DNA of 64,000 nt from Cavia porcellus (taxonomy: Eukaryota > Chordata > Mammalia > Rodentia > Caviidae): NCBI RefSeq assembly GCF_034190915.1, contig NW_026947496.1, forward strand, positions 56,678,501 to 56,742,500, written 5' to 3'. This document shows, piece by piece, positions 1 to 11,573 of the stretch. The position numbers were made by a program, and so were the translations under genes. The notes under the pieces are model-generated. The model saw nothing but the letters and a program-made list of their open reading frames with translations, did not search any database and was not told where the DNA came from. Numbering within the stretch: position 1 is the first letter of the stretch; each line of letters starts with the position of its first letter.

Positions 1-716
1 ATACTATTTATCCATAGGAAGAAATAAAGTAATGATATATGGTTTGACATGGATAAATCTTAAAATATCATTTTAAATGAAAAAAGTCAATTATAAATAA
101 TCAAATTTTTATGGTTTTATCCTTATGAAATATTCACCACAGATATCTATAGATAGAAATGAGATTGGTTATTGCTGGATATTGGACTGTGTGTTGGAAA
201 GTGGGGATGGCTAAAGGATATTCATTTCTCTTGAAGGTAATGACAATGATCTAATATTGACTTTGGTGATGTGCAAAAATCTGAAAATATATTAAAAATT
301 GAATTCTACACTTTTGGAGTGAATTATTGAGGTGAATTATTTGTTATATGAATTATAGCTTGGTATATGTGCTACAATATTTATAATGAAGTTTGTTTTT
401 GTCTCTATCTCTAGTATATGACCATAATTAGAATTTCATTAGTCAGGATCGGCAAGGCTAATATTCAAATCTCAATTGCTTTAAAATCAGAAGTGTTTGT
501 TTTTATTATCATATCTGTATCACTAGACAACTACTAGCTCAGCTTTGTAACCCTTATTCCACTATCCAGGCTTGTGAAATTGTGTCTAAATGGGACATTA
601 TATGGCAGAAGGAAAAGAAAATACTGGAAAATCTCATGTCAGCAATTAAGTGCTGTGTCTGAAAGTTAGTCCTTTTACTTACAACGTTCCACAAATCATT
701 GACTTAAAATAGTCAC
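1..716. other. AT-rich intergenic DNA
   Basis: I see no coding potential, RNA gene or recognisable repeat here. It is the left flank of L1-A. I could not find a clear target-site duplication for L1-A in it. Confidence 0.5.
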
Positions 717-1548
717 ATTGGGGAACAGCTCGGTGGGTCTGAGGCACCTGCACCTGCCTCCCCATTCCCAGCTGTGCTTGGAGGACTGTGGAGTTCTAAG
801 CAAACAGGGAGGTGCCACTGGTTCCAGAGGCCTGGTGGCCTGGCATGAGTGCCCCACACACTTTCCCCCGAGTCCAGCTTGTTTGGGACCCTCACAGCTT
901 CTGGGTGCACTGGAACAGCTCAGGCGAGTCTGGGGCACCTGCATTGGCCTCCCCATTCCTGGCTGTGCTTGGAGGACTATGGAGTTCTAAGCAAGCAGGT
1001 GGGCTCCAATGGTTCCAGAGGCCCGGCGGCCTGGCATGAGTCCCCACGCACTTTCCCCAGAGTCCAGCTTGTTAGGGACCCTTGCAAATTCTAGGTGCAC
1101 TGGAATAGCTTGGTGGGTCTGAGGTGCCTGCATCAGCCTCCCAGTTCCCGACTATGCTTGGAGGACTGTGGAGTTCTAAGCAAGCAGGTGGGTACCACCA
1201 GTTCCAGAGGCCGAGTGGCCTGGCGTTAGTGCCCCGTGCAATTTCCTCCTAGCCCAGCTAGTTTGGGACCCTCCCTTTGCCCCAGCCAGGGAACCTCAAG
1301 GCTTCTGGGGTGCACTGGAGTAGCACAGAAGGTACTGGGAGCAGCCATCAGCCTCCCCTCTCCCAGTTGTGCTTGGCCGACTGTGGAGTGCTAAGCAAGC
1401 AGGGGGCACCTTCCATTCCAGAGGCTGGGCTTGAGACAGCCTGCTCCATCCTCAGTGACCCTCTATCAATCCAGGGAATTTGGTGCCAGAGTCCCAGGAG
1501 CTGAGACCATAGAAGAGGATTTCCAACAGACCCTGAGGAAGCCTTAGA
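717..1548 (+). repeat. L1-A 5' UTR tandem monomers (about 190 bp unit)
   Basis: GC-rich tandem array in otherwise AT-rich DNA. A shared block beginning GGAACAGCT or a close variant starts at 722, 912, 1102 and 1317, giving spacings of 190, 190 and 215 bp. Each unit carries the same sub-blocks: CTGCCTCCCCATTCC, then GGAGGACTGTGGAGTTCTAAGCAA, shortened here to its parts GGAGGACTGTGG and TTCTAAGCAA, then TTCCAGAGGCC. The array runs directly into ORF1-related sequence, which is how L1 promoter monomers are placed. The short open frames in it are artefacts of GC-rich repeats. Confidence 0.75.
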
Positions 1549-2650
1549 ATAACAATCGAAACACTTGAAACACAGAAATATAGGAAAACAACAAAACAAA
1601 AGACCAAATTAAGATCTCAAACCTCCAATCCACCCAAATAAACCTTAGGAATGATGTATATAGAAGAAAATACATGCCATACACATCAAATATTGGACAT
1701 AAATAGCAATGGAAATAAACAAGCAACTCTGAGAAGCTTTAAAGGAATTCAAACTAGAAATAATCTCCCTGGTAAAAGAAGAAATGATAAAAGAAACAAA
1801 AGTGATACTGAATACACCTAAAGAAAACACAGTTTAAAAATTGGAGGAACTAAACAAAAAGATAGAATCCCTAGAAGAGCAATATAAGAAACAAACAGAA
1901 TAAATAAAGCAGATGCACAGAGATATACAGGAAACCAAAAATTCCACTAAAAGCTATAAAAACCACCTCAATGAAAGTGAAGATAGAATTTAAGACTTTG
2001 AAGACAAGATTGCAGCTAGTGAACAGGAAAGGAAGGATCTTTTAAAAATAACAAAGAATCAGGAAATAACAATTCAACAACTGCAAGATGATGCAAAAAA
2101 CAACAATATAAGATTGATAGGGATTAATGAAAAAGAAGGGCACAACATAAAGGACGTCAAGAGTATATTTAGAGAAGTAATAGCTGAAAATTTCCCAAAC
2201 ATGAGATCAGAAACTGACATCAGGGTCAGTGAAGCATATAGAACTCCAAACAGTCATAACCAAAATAAAACTACACCCAGATATATAATAGTAAACATCC
2301 CAGAAATCCAACATAAGAATAGAATATTAAAACCTGTCAGAGAGAAAAGACAGATCACTTATAAAGGAAAACTTGTCAAAATCACAGCAGACTTCTCAGC
2401 ACAAACAATAAAGTCAAGAAGAGCATGGAGTGAAGTACTCCAGATAAGGTTGATAGGATTTTGTCTTGATTTCCAACCTAGACTGATGTACCCTGCAAAA
2501 CTGTCCTTCAGAATCGATGGTGAAATAAGATACTTCCATGACAAAAAACAGCTGAAGAACTTCACGGTCACCAAGCCAACCCTGCAAAAAATATTGAAAG
2601 ACATTTTAAATACACTTAGGAAAAAGGCACTAATCAAAGCAGATGATTAA
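1549..2650 (+). pseudogene. L1-A ORF1 (RNA-binding chaperone), degraded
   Basis: This is the first L1 open frame, encoding the trimeric RNA-binding protein that packages L1 RNA. The coiled-coil part (about 1549-2100) is broken by stops and has lost a clean start codon. From 2114 to 2650 one frame of 178 codons stays open and shows the RRM and C-terminal domain: RSETDIRVSEAYRTP, ITYKGK, ITADFSAQTIKSRRAW and QPRLMYPAKLSF. It ends 40 bp before ORF2, the normal L1 spacing. Comparison with the copy at 27373-28524 shows an extra segment near 2455. It cannot make a full ORF1 protein. Confidence 0.85.
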
Positions 2651-2690
2651 ACTGAACAGAAAGAAAAAGATGCAACTGCAGAAAGATAAC

Positions 2691-5600
2691 ATGTCAACAA
2701 AAAACCAACATATAACAATTAAAGCCATTAATGTAAATGGTCTCAATGCACCAATTAAAAGAAACAGACTGGCAGAATGTATCAAGATACAAAATCCAAC
2801 CATATGCTGTCTACAAGAAACCCATGTAACCCAAAAGGATACTCATAGACTGAAAGAAAGGATGGAAAACAATACTTCATGAAAGAGGAGTGGGTTGCAT
2901 GAAAAAAAAGCAGGAGTAGCCATTCTGTTTGCAGACAATGTGAACTTTAAACCAATAATGATCAGAAGAGATAAAGAAGTTCCCTACATACTGGTTAGGG
3001 AAAAACTTCAAGAGGAAGAGATAACTAACTTAAATATATATGCGCCAAATTCCAGAGCACCCAGTTACATAAAACAAGTATTAAAAGAATTGAAAAATCA
3101 AATATCAGTATCACAATTGTAACAGGAGACCTTAACACACCATTGACACCAAGGGACAGATCAACCAGACAGAAAATCAGCAAAGAAATAACAGAACTGA
3201 ATCACACATGTGAACAAATGGACTTGATACAAATATACAGAGTGTTCCATCCAACAACATCAGAATACACATTCTTCTCAGCAGTACAAGGGTCATTCTC
3301 TAAATATAGACCATATATTAACTCACAGAATATATTTAAATAAATGCAAAAGAATTGAAATTATTCCTTGCATGTTTTTGGATCATAGCGCTTTGCAATT
3401 AGAAATTAATGATAAAAGTTACTGCAAGAATTCCACAAACACATGGAAACTGAATAACACATTCTTGAGTAATCAGTGGCTCACAGGGGAATTTAAAGCA
3501 GAAATTAAACAATGCCTACAAGAAAATGAAAATATAAATACAACTTACCGAAATCTGTGAGATGCAATGAAATATGTCCTCAGAGGAAAATTTATTGCAC
3601 TGAGTTCCCACATCAGGATAATAAAAAGAATACAAATAAATAACCTGATGCTACACCTCAAACATCTAGAAAAAGAAGAGCAAGTCAAGCCCAAAGCCAA
3701 AAGAAGAGAGGAAATTATAAAAATCAGAGCAGAAATCAGTGCAATAGAGACTAAGAAAACAATCCAAAGGACCAGTGAATCAGAGTCTATTTCGAAAAAT
3801 TCTACTCTCAAAGGTTTGATAACACAGAAGAAATAGACAGATTCCTAGAAACATATGAAGTACCAAAGCTAGGTCAAGAGGATGTAAAACTGCTGAATAA
3901 CCCAGTTTCTATTAATGGAATTGAAAATGGTATGAAGTTCTTACTTACAAAGCAGAGCCCAGGCCCAGACAGATTCACTGCAGAATTCTACAAGAAATAC
4001 AAAGAAGCTCTAATGCTGACACTCCTCAAAATCTTCAATGAAATTGAAAAAGAAGCAATCCTTCCTAAGTCATTCTTGGAAGCAAATATTACTCTAATAC
4101 CAAAACCTGAAAAAGACACAACTAAAAAAGAAAACTACAGATCAATCTCCCTAATGAACACAGATGCAAAATTCCTCAATAAAATATTGGCAAATAGGAT
4201 GCAGCAAATCATCAAGAAGATTATACACAATGACCAAGTGGGATTCAACCTAGGCATGCAGGGATGGTTCAACATACGTAAATACATAAACCTAATCTAC
4301 CATATCAATAAAGCCCAAGGTAAGAATCACATGATCATTTCTATAGATGCATAAAAAGTTTTGATAAGGTCCAACATTCATTTATGATAAGAAATTTACA
4401 GAAAATTGGAATAGATGGTCTTTACTTCAGTATGACAAAGGCCATCTATGACAAACCAACAACCAGTATCATACTAAATGGCCAAAAATTGAAAGCCTGT
4501 ACTTTAAAATCAGGTACAAGACAAAGATAGCCCTTATAATTGCTCCTATTTAATATAGTACTGGTAATACTAACCAGGGCAATTAGGCAAGTGAGAAAAA
4601 TAAAAGGGGTAAAGATGAAAAGAGGAAGTTAAATTATCATTGTTTGCAGATGACATGATACTCTACATAGAAGACCCACAAAACTCAATTGAATGACCCT
4701 TAGATATAATAAATAAATTCAGTAATGTAGCTGGATACAAAATCAATACTCAAAAATCAGTAGCATTCCTAAACACTAACAACAAAATCACTGACAGAGA
4801 AATAAGAGAAGCCACACCCTTCACACTAGCAACCAAAAAAATGAAATATTTAGAAATTACTCTCATGAAAGAAATGAAAGACATATACAGGGAAAATTAT
4901 AATACATTGAAAAAGAAACTGAAGAGGATCTCAGAAAATAGAAAGACATCCCTTGCTCATGGATAGAAAGAATAAATATTGTGAAAATGGCCATTCTCCC
5001 AAAACTGTTATGCAGATTCAATGCAATCACAATAAAAATACCATCAACATACCTCATAGATCTCAAGAAATCAATCCTAAAATTCATCTGGAGTGAGAAG
5101 AGACCTAGAATAGGAAAGACATTCCTAAGCAGCAAATGCAAGGCAGGAGCCATCACAATCCTTGACTTGAAGTTATACTACAAAGCAAATTTAGTAAAAT
5201 CAACATGGTACTGGAATCAAAAGAGAGCCAAAGATCAATGGAATAGATTACAAGATACAGCCACAACTACAAGCACACTCAACCACCTTATGTTTGATAA
5301 AGGGCCCATACATGTTCACTGGAAGAACGACAATCTCTTTAATAAAGGGAATTGGAAAAACTGGCTCTCCATATGCTGAAAACTAAAACTAGACTCATTC
5401 CTATCACCATGTACTAAATTAAATTATAAAAGGATCAAAGATCTGAATATTAAAACAGTAACATTAAATCTATTGGAAGACAAATTGAGTAAAAAGTTTG
5501 AAGACATAGGTGTAGGTAGAGAATTCATGAACAGGACTCAAACCACATGGGAAATAATTCCCAGAATCAAAACTGGGATCACCTCTTCTTCTTCTTCTTC

Positions 5601-6493
5601 TTCTTTTTTTTTTTTTTTTTCCTTTTTCCTTTTTTTATCGGTACTGGGGACCAAACTCACGACTACCTGCTTGCAAGGCAGGCGCTTATGCCGCTGAGCT
5701 AAATCCCCAGCTCCAAGGGATTACCTCTTCTTAAACTGTTTCTGCACATCAAAAGAAATCACCAGCATAGTGAAAAGAAAACCCAAAAACTGAGAAAAAA
5801 ATCTTAGTGAATCAAAGGACTTCCATCTAAAACATATAAAGAATTTTAAAAAATCAGACCCCCAAAATTCAAAGATCCAAACCAAAAAAGGGGATCTGAG
5901 ATGACTACACATTTCTCAGATGAAGAAATACAAATGGCAAATAAATACATGAAAAATGCTCATCATCATTACTCATTAAAGAAATGCATATTAAAACCAC
6001 ACTGAGATTCCATCTCACTCCAGAAAGAATGGCCAGGCTCAAGAAAACTAACAACAAATAATCCTGGAGAGGCTGTGGGGAAAAAGGAACTCTCCTGCAC
6101 TGTTGGTGGGAGTGTAGACTGGTGCAACCATTGTGGAGGTCAGTCTGGAGTTTTCTTAAAAAGCTGGGATTGGATTGCCCATTTGTTCCAGCTATTCCAC
6201 TTCTAGGCATATTCCCAGAAGAACTGAAAACATCATACCACAGTGATATATGTGCACCCATGTTTATAGTAGCACAATTTGTAATAGTCAGATCTTGGAA
6301 ACAACCTAAGTGTCCATCAACCAAGGAATGGATAAAAAAGTTGTGATATTTTTATACAATGGAGTACTACCCAGCTATACAAAAGGATCACATTGAGATA
6401 TTTATAAATAAATGGGCGCTGCTTGAGATCATACTCATAAGTGAAATCAATCAAACTCACATGTATGAATACCGAATAGTTTCCGTAGTGTAA
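2691..6493 (+). pseudogene. L1-A ORF2 (endonuclease-reverse transcriptase), degraded
   Basis: ORF2 encodes the nicking endonuclease and reverse transcriptase of L1. The start is the ATG at 2691 (MSTKNQHITIKAINVNGLN). The endonuclease motif CCLQETH follows. Reverse transcriptase is recognisable around 3932-4354 ([28 protein letters not shown]) and the catalytic FADD codons are at 4642-4653. The C-terminal part (WKNWLS, EDIGVGREFMNRTQTTWE, QPKCPSTKEW) reaches the end near 6493. The frame is broken many times. About 165 bp present in L1-C is missing near 3800, and a SINE interrupts it at 5591-5716. It is non-functional. Confidence 0.9.
5575..5732 (-). mobile_element. Young tRNA-Ala-derived (ID-type) SINE with target duplication
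   Basis: Read on the minus strand the body (about 5625-5716) starts GGAGCTGGGGATTTAGCTCAG, of which TTAGCTCAGCGG is the A box. It then has the anticodon-like CTTGCAAG and a B-box-like segment before GGTACCGAT-type sequence and an A-rich tail. The tail appears on the plus strand as T-rich sequence from 5591 and includes a (TTC)n stretch. It is flanked by the 16-bp duplication GGGATCACCTCTTCTT (5575-5590) and GGGATTACCTCTTCTT (5717-5732), one mismatch. It lies in L1-A ORF2. A second copy of the same subfamily is at 21448-21553. Confidence 0.85.
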
Positions 6494-7905
6494 GACATGA
6501 TACAAATACTTAAAATTATATGGTAATCATGATTTCCCATTATATGGTTTTGAAGACTTATAAAGTTTTCATTCATTAATTGGAATGATTTTATTCTGGG
6601 TGCTTTGATATTATTATCTGTGATGATATGAACAGCTATTTTGAAGAAAACAAGACATCATAATAGCTAGTGCTGATTTAATATTATCATCTTGTTTTGA
6701 AGTTCCATCATGTTGTTTTTCTGTTTTCATTGCTTTTATCATGTTGTATCTTACTTGATTTTATTATATGTGATAGTATAAAGAAAAAAATGTAGGTAAA
6801 GAGATATAGAAACCATTGTTAATTTTCTGTTAGCTGTTTATAAATACCTTGTAATACTTTCATCCTCTTGAATAGTTTCACACTGTCTTGATATATTTGA
6901 TGTTATAGTGTACATAGTTATACTCAAATATTTCAAGGAAAGAGACGCTATGGTAACTACTATTACGTCGAGTTATCTGGTGTTGAAACACTATGTTGCT
7001 TAAATTGTTCTGTTCTGACCTGTATTGGTATGTTGTTACGTCCTCTTTTATCTCAATCTGCCCCCTTTTAAAATTTTATTTATTTTCTTATTGTTATTTT
7101 TTAATTAAGGGAAAACTTTTTTAAAAAATTAGCAGGATATATTATAGTAACTTTTTTGATTTTTTATTAACACTATTTGAAGCCCCATGTTGCTCTCATC
7201 ATTTTATTTTGACTGATTTTACTCTATTTTGTTCTGTTTGATAGTATCAATTTTGTGGGTATAGGCAAATACTTTGAATGCAGTAAGATTTACTATGATA
7301 CCCATTCTGGTTTGACTACTATCTTCTTTTGAAGTTCAGTAATGTATCCAATATTTAGGTTTTATTTCTTTTGTTCTGTACTGTTTTGTTCAATTTTATT
7401 ATACCTGATTATATAGGCAATTCTTTTTAAGGTAGCAAGGGCCATTATGGTAACCATTGTTGATTACCTTGTCTTCTGTATTTACATCATGAAATATATA
7501 CATCCTTTGTTTTGACTGACTCTGCTTTGTTTTGTCTCATTTGCTTTTATTCTCTTCCAAAAATAAGTAATAAGAATTGTGGGAGTTATAAATCCCAAAA
7601 TGTGAAAATGTTATTGTAAAAAAGAGAGGAAAATAAAATCTCTAAAGGACACAACTGCAAATGTGTTTAGGTATGTAATACAGATGACCATATTACTAAC
7701 TTTTTCTTGGATCATTGAACACAACTGTTTGCAGTCTCACTGTTTGAAGGTCCACTTTGTATGCTTAATTTTATAACTTGATCAACTATTTCTAAGATGA
7801 CAATATATAATCTATTAACTAGTGGTTTCTTACTGTTTTTTTTTAAATTCTGTATTACTTGTATCCTTCTACTGTTCTGTTCTTTAAATAAAAATTACAA
7901 TACAA
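6494..7905 (+). repeat. L1-A 3' UTR with degenerate tandem units
   Basis: AT-rich tail of L1-A. A unit of roughly 150 bp recurs. It contains GATAGTATA or GATATAGACAA, then an 'ACTATTTTGAAG' block, then 'TATGGTAACTATTGTTGATT', then 'TTTTGAAGTCCTGTAATG', all degenerate. The same material occurs in every other L1 tail in the window. The end is AAATAAAAATTACAATAC near 7900, which aligns to the polyadenylated end of L1-C. No open frame here is believable. Confidence 0.75.
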
Positions 7906-7959
7906 TACATATGTTATATATGTCAGCTAAGATAATTGTAGAACTAATTTCTTCCAGTT

Positions 7960-8145
7960 TATTGAAAAAGAAAAGGTTGTACTTATATTGTTTGATTAAC
8001 TTTGCATACTTATCTGAATAGCTATTCTGAAGATAACAATACTCAATATATTAACCATTTTTAATTTCCTATTACATTATTAATGCACTTCTCTATCACT
8101 GTTTCATTGTTTTTTTTTTTTTCTTAAAATAAATAAAAGAACATT
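7960..8145 (+). repeat. L1 3' UTR tail fragment
   Basis: Contains the L1 tail words GAATAGCTATTCTGAAGATAACAA and TTTCCTATTACATTATT in part, then a T-run and CTTAAAATAAATAAAAG, the usual 3' end of this L1 lineage. It resembles 8985-9175 and appears to be a separate, 5'-truncated insertion just downstream of L1-A. Confidence 0.55.
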
Positions 8146-8169
8146 CCCAAAAGGTTTTACGTGGTTAGA

Positions 8170-8440
8170 GGTGAGGCTGGCAGAAGAAATTGCATTATGG
8201 TAGCGATACAGCTGACAGTGTTAGAAGGTAGCCCTAGTTAAAGACAGAACACTGGGAGCATGAGCTGGAGGGTATGTCTCCAGCCCCAGTCCTTTACTCT
8301 CTTTTCCTTCCTGGCTGCTATGATGTGAGCTTCTTTCCTTTATTCAAGATCTTCCACCACGTAGTTTCTGTGTTGGAGCCAGTTGACCAAAGCCTGTAGC
8401 TGTAAGTCAAAAAAACCCTAAAAGGTTAATTTTTGGGTGT
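8170..8440 (+). repeat. MaLR-type LTR fragment
   Basis: The order GGAGCATGAGCTGG, GCTGCTATGATGTGAGC, TCTTCCACCACG, GGAGCCAGTTGACC and GTAAGTCAAAAAAACC matches the 3' half of mammalian MaLR LTRs as I recall them. There the closing block reads like GTGAGCCAAAATAAACC. It is old and truncated. Confidence 0.45.
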
Positions 8441-8984
8441 GTCACCAAAAAGAAAATGATAGACACAAATTTTGGTACTAGAATTCAGATCATTTCTGTG
8501 ACTCCCTGATCTTGTGTTCAGAAGCCTTTGAAAGTGGTTTGTGTGAGAAGGAAAAGTTTTGAGATCCTGGATATAGAAACCAATATTGTAAACCAAGCTT
8601 GGTGGGAAATTCTCTTTAGAGTTCAGAAGACCAGAATGCTGATAGACATGTCAATAGTAAAAGCCAGGCTCAAAAGATTTCAATTGATAACAGGACTATC
8701 TTGGCATTTGGACTGAAGACCCTATGTGTTATGTTCTGGCCAAAAAAGTATCTACATTCTGCTAATGCCTGGAGATTTTCTGGGAGACTATTATGATAAA
8801 AGAAAGTTCAAGTTAGCTTTATATTCAGTTGTGTCATGGGTAGAGCTAGAACATTTTAGCCAGATTTATATCAAGAATCAAGAGCCAATGGCATAATTCA
8901 ATGAATAGAAAATTTTGAGTTCCGCCAGAAAGGAAGCCCCTATAAAGCTGGGTCTTATAGAAAAAAGGTAAAAGATTATTGTAA
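8441..8984. other. Unassigned sequence
   Basis: No recognisable repeat or gene. A 62-codon open frame at 8528-8716 has no familiar motif, and this is expected by chance. Confidence 0.4.
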
Positions 8985-9175
8985 CACTACTTTTTCTTAG
9001 TTCATTAAAAAGAAAGATTTGTGCTAATATTGTTTGTATACTTATATGCTGATATCTTATACTCTGAGTAACTAATTCAAAGGCAGCAATATGTAATGTA
9101 TTAGCTATTTTTACCCTCCTATTATCTTTTTTCCAAATTTTATTTTATTATTTCCTCTTTAAAATTATAGAAAAA
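8985..9175 (+). repeat. L1 3' UTR tail fragment
   Basis: Carries GTTCATTAAAAAGAAAGATTTG, TTGTTTGTATACTTATATG and TTAGCTATTTTTACCC in parts, then CCTCTTTAAAATTATAG. It is alignable by eye to 7960-8145. It is another short L1 tail. Confidence 0.5.
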
Positions 9176-10139
9176 GATTCGGACCTTGTAAAGTTTTGGC
9201 ACAGGAAAGTTTGATTGTTGAAAGAAATGCATCAAAAACAAAGCCAACTACTTTGTATCAGAACAATAGAAAGAATACCTTGAGAGCACTCCAAGAATAA
9301 ACAAGAACATATACTTCTCAGGCACAAGGGCTCAAAGAAGAAGGATTTTACTTTGAGGAAAGATCCCCTGGGCTCCCTGCTACAGAAGAGAAGACAAATA
9401 AATTGTTTTGCTGAAATTTAGTTTACAGTGTTAAGAAATCCAGGCTTTCTGTGTTGGGTGCAGCCACAAACCCAAAAAGTCCAGCTACTGCTCCAGCTGA
9501 TAGCAGACCTAAGCATAATCCATGTGGTGCTGAGTTTACGAGTATGCAAAATGACAGAGTTACAAGGTCAAGAAAGCTTCCACTCAGATTTAAAGGAAAA
9601 CCTGGGAGGCCAGAAAGTTTGCTACTGAAAGGGCAACAAAAGCAGTACTTTTTTCATGTATTCAATAATTTCAGAGTTCTGGTCCCAAACTGAGTTACAT
9701 TAGAACCAAAGCAAATTCAATGGTTAGATTCAGTATTTACCTTAGAGGAAATTTTCATTTTGTTCTCATCCAGTCCAGCCTTTCTGGTAAACTGCATAAG
9801 CCATATGGGTTCCAGAAAGACAAAACTCAGCACCTCCTGAGAATCAACCATGCTGGGACTTGGAGGAGTCAACAAGATGCCAACTTTCTGCTAAATTGCA
9901 CAAGCTGTGTGGATTCCAGGAAGAGAAAAGTCGGGTAGCACCTCCAGTGAGCCTATTGTCCTGCAGGCTGAGAATCAAACACACCCCCACCCACCAAACT
10001 CATATAAGCAATTGGTGGGTTCAGAGGACAGGCTGAATTGATAGCAACTAAGGTACATAAATCAACTAAATACTGGCATTGTTTTGTTGATTATGTCAGC
10101 CTGGGGTCAGTAGTATGAGCCTCTCTTGGGAGGATGACA
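9176..10139. other. Unassigned intergenic sequence
   Basis: Short overlapping frames at 9428-9938 show no known domain. The segment 9530-9640 has a faint look of an ancient repeat but I cannot name it. Confidence 0.35.
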
Positions 10140-10466
10140 GTACACAATACAGCAAACATGGGCCTTTCCTCCTATCTTGTCTTGAAATCCAGTATTGTTC
10201 TCACTGCTTTGATTTGTCCTATTTGTTTTCATTTATTCAATATTCTGTGTGGATTCGTTTTATTCCATTTTGCTTTTGGTTTGATTTGGTTATACCTGAT
10301 GGAATGGACAACTATGATGAAGATAACAAGATATACTATGGTAGCTATTATTGTTTTCCTTGTATCCTGCTTTGAAGTTCTGTACCAATTTTGCTGCTTT
10401 CTTTTGATTGTCTTGTTCTGTAAGATTTTACTATCTTTAAAATAAAAATAAATAAAAATTTAAAAT
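10140..10466 (+). repeat. L1 3' UTR tail fragment
   Basis: Contains GGTTATACCTGATGGAATGG, ACTATGATGAAGATAACAAG and TACTATGGTAGCTATTATTG, the repeat-unit words of the L1 tails. It ends in CTTTAAAATAAAAATAAAT with an A-rich end. It is a 5'-truncated L1. Confidence 0.6.
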
Positions 10467-10469
10467 ATA

Positions 10470-10875
10470 GTGGATTGAATGATTGTACTGAAAAGATACG
10501 TGTACATACTAACACCTAGAATCTATTTGGGAAAAGATTCTCTGTAAATGTAATTAAGTACAAGAGCTTGAGATGAGATCTTCCTTCATTATCTGAATGG
10601 GCACTAACCCATGAAAGAGATTTTAGAAGACACAAAGGAAAAAAGAAAACATCTAAATGAAAGAGATACATTGGAGCAACAAAGCCATGGAAGCCCAGGA
10701 TCACCCAGAAATACTAAAATGGAAGAGGCAACCAGAGCTTCTGGAGAAAGCATAGACTTGTGGCTACCTTGATGCTCAGCTTTTGTCTTTAAGAACTAAA
10801 AAAGTAAACATATGTTGTCACGGTGCACCTGTCTATGGTAATTTGTTGCAACAGCCACAGAAAATAAAAGTAGTT
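10470..10875 (+). repeat. MLT1-like (ERVL-MaLR) LTR
   Basis: The order of blocks is that of MLT1-type LTRs: GATTGAATGATTGTACTG, a TCTCTGTAAATGTAATTAAG segment, GAGATGAGATCTTCC, CTAACCCATGAAAGAG, and at the end TAATTTGTTGCAACAGCCACAG. There is no visible internal region, so it reads as a solo LTR. Confidence 0.5.
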
Positions 10876-11573
10876 CTTTAACCCATACACTTGTTATTTG
10901 AGAACTGGCTGTAACAAAGGAGAAATTGAATAAGTAAGGGGAAGAAGTAGAATCAGGACTACCATCATCTTCAACGCAGAAGTGTAAACAAGTAAATTCA
11001 GAATGATCCTGAGCAAGAGACCAAGAAACTGAACTTCAAGAGAATCTCAAGGAGAAAGGCATTCATGTACTTGATTCCACCCACCAGGCACTACAATAAC
11101 AATTTGAATATAATGAGCAATGAATGAAAGGGGGAAAAAAAAGAAAACAAACACTAATCAATAGAACAAAACTAAAACAATGAAGCAGGATCATAATATG
11201 CTTCTTGGTTTCTAGGGAGTAATTGTAGTATGTCCTTACTCTTCACTGATTCCCAATCACTAGGTTTGATCTCTCTATACAGTTGCAAGTTGTTAAAGCT
11301 GTAAAAATTTAAAAAACCCATAACTCATTGGTGTGGGTATATAGAATAAATTAAGAAATTAGAAAGTATTGAAGGAAAGTAGGAAAAAATAATAGAACTG
11401 ATCATAAGTTTATTGTACACAAAAAATTCCATACAATTTCAGTGAATAAAATGTCATCTATTTTTCAATGAAGATGAGGTACAATTTAACCTCTTAGCAG
11501 TTTCCCCCAAGTGTCACATGGGCAGGGCATTTATTTCTGAACTGAGTGTCCCAAGAATTGGGTCAAAGTCATT
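10876..11573. other. Unassigned intergenic sequence
   Basis: No gene or repeat recognised. It is AT-rich and contains only short frames. Confidence 0.4.

Noticed and set aside
2114..2650. 178-codon open frame as a host gene
   Set aside because: The protein is the RRM and C-terminal part of L1 ORF1.
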